Of a stretch of DNA of 64,000 nt, positions 58,609 to 64,000 are shown one piece after another; the first letter of the stretch is position 1; every line of letters starts with the position of its first letter. The DNA lies in NCBI GenBank assembly GCA_021234155.1, contig JAJEKV010000523.1, forward strand, positions 96,368 to 160,367, written 5' to 3'. The notes beneath the pieces are model-generated. The model ran no database searches, was not told where the DNA came from, and saw nothing but the letters and a program-made list of their open reading frames with translations. The translations under genes were made by a program, and so were the position numbers. This stretch comes from Isoetes taiwanensis (Eukaryota > Streptophyta > Lycopodiopsida > Isoetales > Isoetaceae).

Positions 58609-60110
58609 GGTGTTGTCTTGATTTTCAATTCGCCAACAATGTCTTGATTCTATGATAAAACCAGTTATGCAATTCTAATGCTATTTCGATCATTAATCAG
58701 GTTGCAAAATGCACACAAAATTGGGTTATTTGTTATCGGATCCACCTCTCGGGCGGTTATGCATAACCGTTCTAAAACCAAAACCAAAACCGGATATTCA
58801 TTGTATAAGGATTTTAAATTATCCTCATGTCATTATTCTCGGCTCCCGCGACGGTTTAGGTTTAATGCCCCGCATTTTGATTTTAGTCCCCTTAGGGCCA
58901 ATTTTTTCAATTAATGGTCGCTCTTCTTATAAAAGGAATAACATTATACTCTGAACTCACTCCATGCTTTCGTGATCATTTCATGAGCTGCCTTGTAATC
59001 GGGCGGTGGTCATCATAGTGCTTTAAATTAATGGTTAATCAATTCTCACTAAGAAAGGGTTTACTTTTGCTCCCATACCCTTCTTTCTACTGAAGTACAT
59101 ATCTTTGCCTTTGCATAAAAAGCGTGATCATCATAAAACCAATATTTAATTAAAGGTTGATTATTCTTATGAAGGAAACTTAGGAAGACACATCCCTTTG
59201 TTCTTTGCAAAATCGGCAATGTTTTCTTAAAATGCTTAAAGGGCTGAAGCTCTCATGCAATCAACTCAAAACATTCAATTGCTACTCATAACAACCTAAT
59301 TGTTGTGGCTCCGGTCCTGAATTCTTATTAGAAAATCAATCTTGTAGTCACTTTATGTGCTCTCGGGGAATAATATTTCAACTTTACATTTCTAGATTTG
59401 TTATGTTCTATGAAAGCTTGATAGAATGCCACAAATGATGCATTTGTCTCGAGCTTACATTACTACAATTCTCTAACATATGCGGAAATGTGTTATTACT
59501 ATCGTAACATTGAAGAAATCATTGAACATTGTACTTATATAGATTTTTGTCTCCACCATTACCTTTATTAGTCTTTTAGCTTACGCTGACAAAAAGCCCG
59601 GCAACCTTTGGAGCTTATGCCTAAATCCATCAATGATGAAGCTTACACTTGAAAAGGCCCGACAATCTTTGGGCACTTTTCTAGTTATATATATAAACAC
59701 ACTTTGATGTGTGGGACACATCGGTTGCTCCCTTTTCCATGCGACTTGTCAAATTCGGGGGTTAAATCTCCCGGGCACATATTTATCCACATCCGGTTTG
59801 CTCCCTTTCCATGCGGGCTATCAAATTTGAGGCGTTAAATCTAGGCCATATATTTAGATGTGTGTACATACATGGGGGCATGCACCCCATCTATGAACCC
59901 GTCGGATCAAGAAATCATAGCCTTTGATTTTTTGTAAGGAAAGGTGCAAGGAAGGTTCCTTAAATGTGATTTGGTGTAACATATCTTAGGCGTTAGATCA
60001 AAAGGTTAGGATAAATCCTAGCCATTAAGTTTTTATATTAAATTACATTTTTCTTTTTTAAATGAGGAGAGGTGACATCCTCATTAATAAAAAATGTACT
60101 AAGGTGGCAA
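58609..60110. other. No gene recognised; an 80-bp duplication at 59720-59860
   Basis: AT-rich sequence with short frames only. A segment with 'ggttgctcccttttccatgcg', a 'tcaaatt.gggg' middle and 'gttaaatct' occurs twice, near 59723 and 59798. A looser duplication with 'aaagcccggcaacctttgg' and 'aaggcccgacaatctttggg' lies at 59592-59680. Confidence 0.5.
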
Positions 60111-60119
60111 AAGCATTTA

Positions 60120-60872
60120 TTGCAAGGGAATCTTTTGAATCTGGTGGAATCCAATGAACCTTACCGTGAAATCTTACTTGAAATCTATGGTACACTAAGA
60201 ATCTAGGGGAATCTTCTTGGGATCTTTGAGAATCTAAAGAATCTTTAGGAATCACAAAGAGAATCTTTGCGAACCTAGAGGAATCTAGTAGAATCTTCAT
60301 AAATCTTTGAGAATCTGGGGAACCTTGATGGAATGTTAGAGAATCTAATAGAATCTACATAGAATCTTGGGGAATCTATGGGAATCTTGGGAGAATCTAG
60401 AATCTATGGGAATCTTCATAAAATTTTTGAGAATCTAGGGAGTCTTAGAAAATCTAAAAGGAATCTTCTTAGAATTTTCACGAAATATGGTAATTTAAAA
60501 GAATCTAGAGGAATCTTTGGTGGGATCTTGAGGAATCTCAATATAACCTTAGGAATCTAGTGGAATCTCAAAAGGATCTTTGATAATCTAGGGGAATCTT
60601 CATGGGATCTTAGAAAATCTTGGAGAATCAACATAGAATCACGGGGATCCATGGGATTCTTGAGAGAATCTTTGAGAATCTAGGGTGTCCTCATAAGATG
60701 TAAGGGAAGCTAAGGGAATCTAGATAGATTCTTGAGGAATCTATAGGAATCTTAGGATAGTCTTTGAAAATTTTGGGGAATCTCAAGAGAATCTTAGGGA
60801 CTATAGGAATCTCAAGAGGATCTATGGGAATGCGGGGGATCTTCATAGAATACTTGAGAATCTAGGAAATCA
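60120..60872 (+). repeat. GAATCT tandem array
   Basis: About 50 copies of 'gaatct' variants spaced 8-15 bp apart, with consensus phrases 'gagaatctaggggaatctt' and 'catgggatctt'. It is a degenerate minisatellite of roughly 18-20-bp units. It abuts the 3' end of the MARTK-starting ORF and may have replaced that gene's C-terminal part. Confidence 0.93.
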
Positions 60873-60884
60873 CTTCCACCTTCT

Positions 60885-61530
60885 AGGTTAGGGTTGAAGT
60901 CTTCGTCATCAGAGTCATCGGAGGAGGCGGAAATTGGTCATTTGCCCGTTCATGATGATGACCTTGGCGTTGGGGTCTTCTTCGTCTTTCTCTTGGGCTC
61001 CTCCACGTGTTTGCCCTTTTTCTTCTTCTTTTTCCTCGGCCTCCTTGGCCTCCTTTTCCCTCCCTCTTCCTCTTCTTCTCATGCTTTTTCTTCTCTCGGC
61101 AGTTCTTTTAGCCTCATGCGGCAGTCCAAGCTTCAAGCTGTTCTTCCTTCGGTCGGCTCGGGGGTTGGCTCCCTCTCTTCTTCTGTACTTTGGTCTCCGC
61201 TCTTGCTCTCGACTTTTCTTGCTTCTCCTTCTCCATATGCTCGATTGTACTCTGCGGATTTTCGTGTCGCCTTCTATTTCCTCGAGAGCACTTACGTGAG
61301 CCTCCGGTGCACCTCGATGTCTCTATCGTCTATCGATCTATCTCACGGTGATGATGTTGGCGGGTTCTCTTGTGATCCTGCTGGGATCCTCCTCGTGATG
61401 CTCCTCCAAAGCTGTCTCCTGGCTTGGTGAAGGTTGGTCTTCTCATGAGAGCGCTCCAGCATCTCCTGCGGTTGGGCCAGTTTGTATTCTCGTCGGGGGA
61501 GTGGGGTGAGTCACGTTTGGTCCTCGCCAT
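60885..61530 (-). pseudogene. Second MARTK-starting ORF, Lys/Glu-rich, truncated by the GAATCT array
   Basis: The ATG at 61530 opens MARTKRDSPHSPDENTN, 100 bp below a CTATAAATAG box. After a frame break near 61330, a charged stretch follows (61136-60915: RRGRGREKEAKEAEEKEEEK), then SSDDSDDEDFNPNLEGG close to 60890. The MARTK start and Lys/Glu-rich middle parallel the 31-kb histone-like gene, but no histone fold was found: the GAATCT array begins where it would lie. It may be a truncated homologue or a different tail-like protein. The opposite strand's 178-codon frame (60894-61430) is its low-complexity shadow. Confidence 0.5.
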
Positions 61531-61629
61531 GTTTTTCGTCTCGTCGATGGGAGAGGTCAGGCGCCCAAAATTACCTCGGCGGGAGCAATTTTCTAAACAG
61601 GAAACCTACAAATGAGGAGGGGTCTAGGT

Positions 61630-61639
61630 CTATTTATAG
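61630..61639 (-). promoter_or_regulatory. TATA box CTATAAATAG upstream of the 61-kb ORF
   Basis: Third identical decamer, exactly 100 bp upstream of the ATG at 61530 on the minus strand. The region between reads as a short leader with purine-rich ends. Confidence 0.75.
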
Positions 61640-61699
61640 TTTGGGTGTGCCAAGGCACCTATTAACCTATGATATATGCTTACTTCGGACTTTTCTAAT

Positions 61700-61778
61700 C
61701 CATTGGTCTCACGGTGATTGTGCTGGGAGGCAAAACCAATTTTTGGTTTTGGGTGCGAAGCATACCATGAGACATTGG
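61700..61778. repeat. Stem-loop repeat, family B copy 1
   Basis: CCATTGGTCTCACGGTG pairs with the reverse of CATACCATGAGACATTGG. The centre holds a perfect small hairpin, aaaacca/tggtttt. Sequence differs from family A, but position and double-stem design are the same. Confidence 0.8.
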
Positions 61779-61919
61779 CGACGTCTTGACTAAATTGTAT
61801 GATTTCTAGACATGTTCTTAGGGGTATAACATACAGATCTAACTAATTCTTACCTTAAAACTCGATTCGGCATGTTAGTTTGTTAAAATTCAGCATGTTT
61901 CAAGGTGATTATGGCCTAT

Positions 61920-61993
61920 GTCTCACGGTGTCTTATTTGGGAGGCAAAACCAAAAATTTGGTTTTTGGCACAGGCACATACTGGAGTGAGACC
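61920..61993. repeat. Stem-loop repeat, family B copy 2
   Basis: GTCTCAC (61920-61926) and GTGAGAC (61986-61992) form the outer stem. The inner hairpin aaaccaaa/tttggttt is preserved although its loop differs from copy 1. It lies about 215 bp from copy 1, the same spacing as the family-A pair at 31.99/32.2 kb. Confidence 0.82.
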
Positions 61994-62202
61994 TTTGCTA
62001 CTTTAGGTCAAAATTTATTCAACTTTTTAGTTTTTAGTTTTCTTGGTTCTTCAATTCTTCTAACTGTTACTAGCTTAGCATATACTACAAAAATGAGAAA
62101 AAAAATTTCCCACTTTTTGGGGTTTGAGAATCCTACTAAGTTAGTACTAAGGGGAACAATTGATACTTTGCTCTTGGTCACCAGAACATAGCTACGTCTG
62201 CT

Positions 62203-63680
62203 TGTGTGATGCCCCCCTACTGCATTATCACGGTTTTGCACTCCGTATACAAATAGGGAGGATTCATCCCCATACCGGCTCCCGCGGCGATACAAGGCCC
62301 TCCCGCGTGTCCCTTTGTAACCTTGATGAGTTCGATTGGGAAGAATGAAGGGTCATTTTACCACATCTCCCGCCGGGGGCCTACCTAAGCTGCTGAGCGT
62401 AAACATACATGTTAGTATACAACATCAACATCCGTGTCCATCCACGAAGAATGGCTCATCACATATATGCATGAAGCGGATATCCGGCACACATATAGGA
62501 GTTCCTACCCAAGGCTCGGACTTCGAGGGATGGCCCGGCGGCTTGGGCCTCGAAGTCATTTGCGGGCAGAATTCATGGCAATGGATTTGGTGGCAATAGA
62601 AACATAAGCTTGGGGTAGTCCACTCCATCCGCCCCTCCCACATTGCACACTGCGAGTGGGGTTGAAAAGTGTTGGGACATTGGTGTAGCCCTCCGGGATG
62701 CATAGCCAAGGGGCTATTCACGGGTTGCATCTCCGAGTTCAGATGGTGGTAGGGATCACTCCCACGCAGATCTACATCTTTGACTCAGGTGACTAGAGGG
62801 CCTTACCCGTGCTTTCGACTTGAACTCCATGGAAGGTGTCCACCACCCAAAGAGTGTCGAACCCATGCAAAGCCCTCCGCGTGTGAGAGCGTGGGTGCAG
62901 TGCACAATAGTCCCCAATAGGCCTTACTACGGGAGGAATGATCATGAGTCGGGCATGAACCTCCTTGTAAGCGGTCGGCCTTCACCCACAACGGTGTGGT
63001 TCTTGTACCAGACGGCAATTTATGGAGTGCATTAAAGGGGCTAGCTAGAAGCATCAACTACCGGGCTTTGGGTTTCTACCCCCTTCCCAATACAATGAGT
63101 CCCGAGAGATACATCATCCATACATATCGCAGAGAAGAACTAAAAGAACAAGATCTAATCTAAATCCGCGAGTTGGGTTCTTTAGTTGGGGCTCGACTAT
63201 CTGGGGATCTAGATGGCTGCTATGGGCAATTTAATAGGCTAAACCTACTTATTCAATGCACGGGAGGCGATTTAGACTATTAAATTGACAAAATACGATC
63301 CTTGGCTGGCTCCTCCTCCTTTCGAACTGCGACCATACTGGCGACTGCTAGAAGGTGAAGCTAGAAGGGGGATGATGAGCTAGAATTCAGAGCAGAGTTT
63401 GGGAGGGTGGGTTTGGCTCTGGAGCAAGTAAAAGCGAGTCCTAGAATGCTATGGGACGAAAAATAGCAAGTTAAAGGTTTCTACCTATATAGACTAAAGG
63501 TTAGGGCTAGGGTTTCCCATTATCTCTTTAAGCATGTGGGATAATTGGGTGTGTACTGCCTTTATTAACTAGGTGGCGTGTCCACATGGGTAAGTGTGTA
63601 CACTTGGATAAATGTGCACATGGGTAAATGTGCACATGAATAATCTTACACACCTTGCAATTTGCCCCTAGGGTCTACAC
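62203..63680 (-). mobile_element. LTR of the same family as 32.5-34.0 kb (copy B), minus orientation
   Basis: It starts tgtgtgatgcccc next to a decayed primer site (minus 'agcagacgtagctatg' where copy A has 'agcagtatcagagcatg'). It is collinear with copy A over about 1.5 kb. A minus-strand TATATAGG near 63482-63490 sits where copy A has CTATAAAAGG. Short repeats 'gtgcacatgggtaaat' occur near 63600-63640. The right edge is set by the last shared 'gcccctagg' near 63665. The interior to its left contains the family-B stem-loops and the MARTK ORF. Confidence 0.75.
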
Positions 63681-64000
63681 GCTTAGCTACCTGCGTCGTA
63701 CGTCGGTCGGGGATGGCGTGTGTGGCGTGGCAAGGCGATGCGATATCGTCTTGGGGCCGGTATCATGGCGTCCTGATCTTATTAGGTGAATTCACTTTAT
63801 CCTCGACCAGGTGCGGTGTGAAGATGTGACCAATAGCGGTATTTGTGCGAATCACATGCGTGGGGCTTGCCTCTATTTTCGGCCATATTATCAATTCTTT
63901 GCTTGAATGTTGGCCATCAATTTTTGCAAAGGGGTGACCATGATTGTTACATGGTTGGCGAGGCATATCGGGTCCCTGCCTTCTAGATGGGACTCTACCC
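63681..64000. other. No gene recognised at the right end of the window
   Basis: Mixed composition with a 67-codon open frame on the minus strand (63763-63966) that resembles no known family. It may be flank of the LTR or part of another repeat cut by the window edge. Confidence 0.4.

Noticed and set aside
60894..61430. 178-codon plus-strand open frame, Ser/Phe/Leu-rich
   Set aside because: Antisense shadow of the Lys/Glu-rich minus-strand ORF; poly-Phe and poly-Ser runs mirror GAA/AAG codons.

Overview
The window looks like nuclear DNA of a land plant with a large, repeat-rich genome. The evidence is a multi-exon inositol monophosphatase gene with plant-like exon boundaries, a pectinesterase remnant, Ty3/gypsy and Ty1/copia elements, LINEs, CACTA-like ends and many tandem arrays. 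The species cannot be named from sequence alone. The LINE reverse transcriptase and the repeat load would fit a fern or another seed-free plant, but that is only an impression. No rRNA, convincing tRNA, CRISPR array or bacterial-type operon was seen.

Layout. 0-5 kb: an inositol monophosphatase gene on the minus strand between short tandem duplications. 5-9 kb: a CATGCCAC minisatellite, a 180-bp tandem duplication and smaller duplications. 9-21 kb: unassigned minus-strand coding-like units (about 12.6-13.6, 16.4-17.5 and 17.8-19.3 kb), a pair of 0.5-kb direct repeats and two A/C-rich arrays. 21.8-24.0 kb: a non-autonomous DNA transposon with long repeat-filled inverted ends. 25.7-29 kb: more minisatellite and a LINE 5' fragment. 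29-34 kb: an A/C-rich array, a histone-H3/CENH3-like gene, a set of stem-loops and an LTR with an initiator-Met-type primer site. 34.2-45.1 kb: a complete gypsy element with a 5-bp target duplication. 45.1-46.5 kb: a second LINE fragment. 46.5-50 kb: a CACTA terminus, an acidic ORF and the pectinesterase remnant. 51-53.6 kb: a LINE with reverse transcriptase and a 3' tail. 54.0-58.6 kb: a complete copia element on the minus strand. 60.1-60.9 kb: a GAATCT array. 60.9-63.7 kb: a second MARTK-starting ORF, two stem-loops and a second LTR of the 32.5-kb family.

The most unusual feature is a recurring cassette on the minus strand, seen at about 19, 31 and 61 kb. Each has an ORF that is not a recognised transposon protein, a CTATAAATAG box 100-109 bp upstream of the ATG, and two 65-90-bp stem-loops further upstream. 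Two of the three also have a primer-binding site and an LTR beyond the stem-loops. The 31-kb ORF starts MARTK and ends in a divergent histone-H3 fold closest to centromeric H3; the 61-kb ORF also starts MARTK.

Nearly every recognisable coding region, including well conserved exons, is broken by 1-4-nt insertions or deletions while its amino acids stay conserved. This could be real decay, but an unpolished long-read consensus would give the same pattern. 'Pseudogene' calls here are therefore provisional, and CDS coordinates give the span of homology rather than an open frame.
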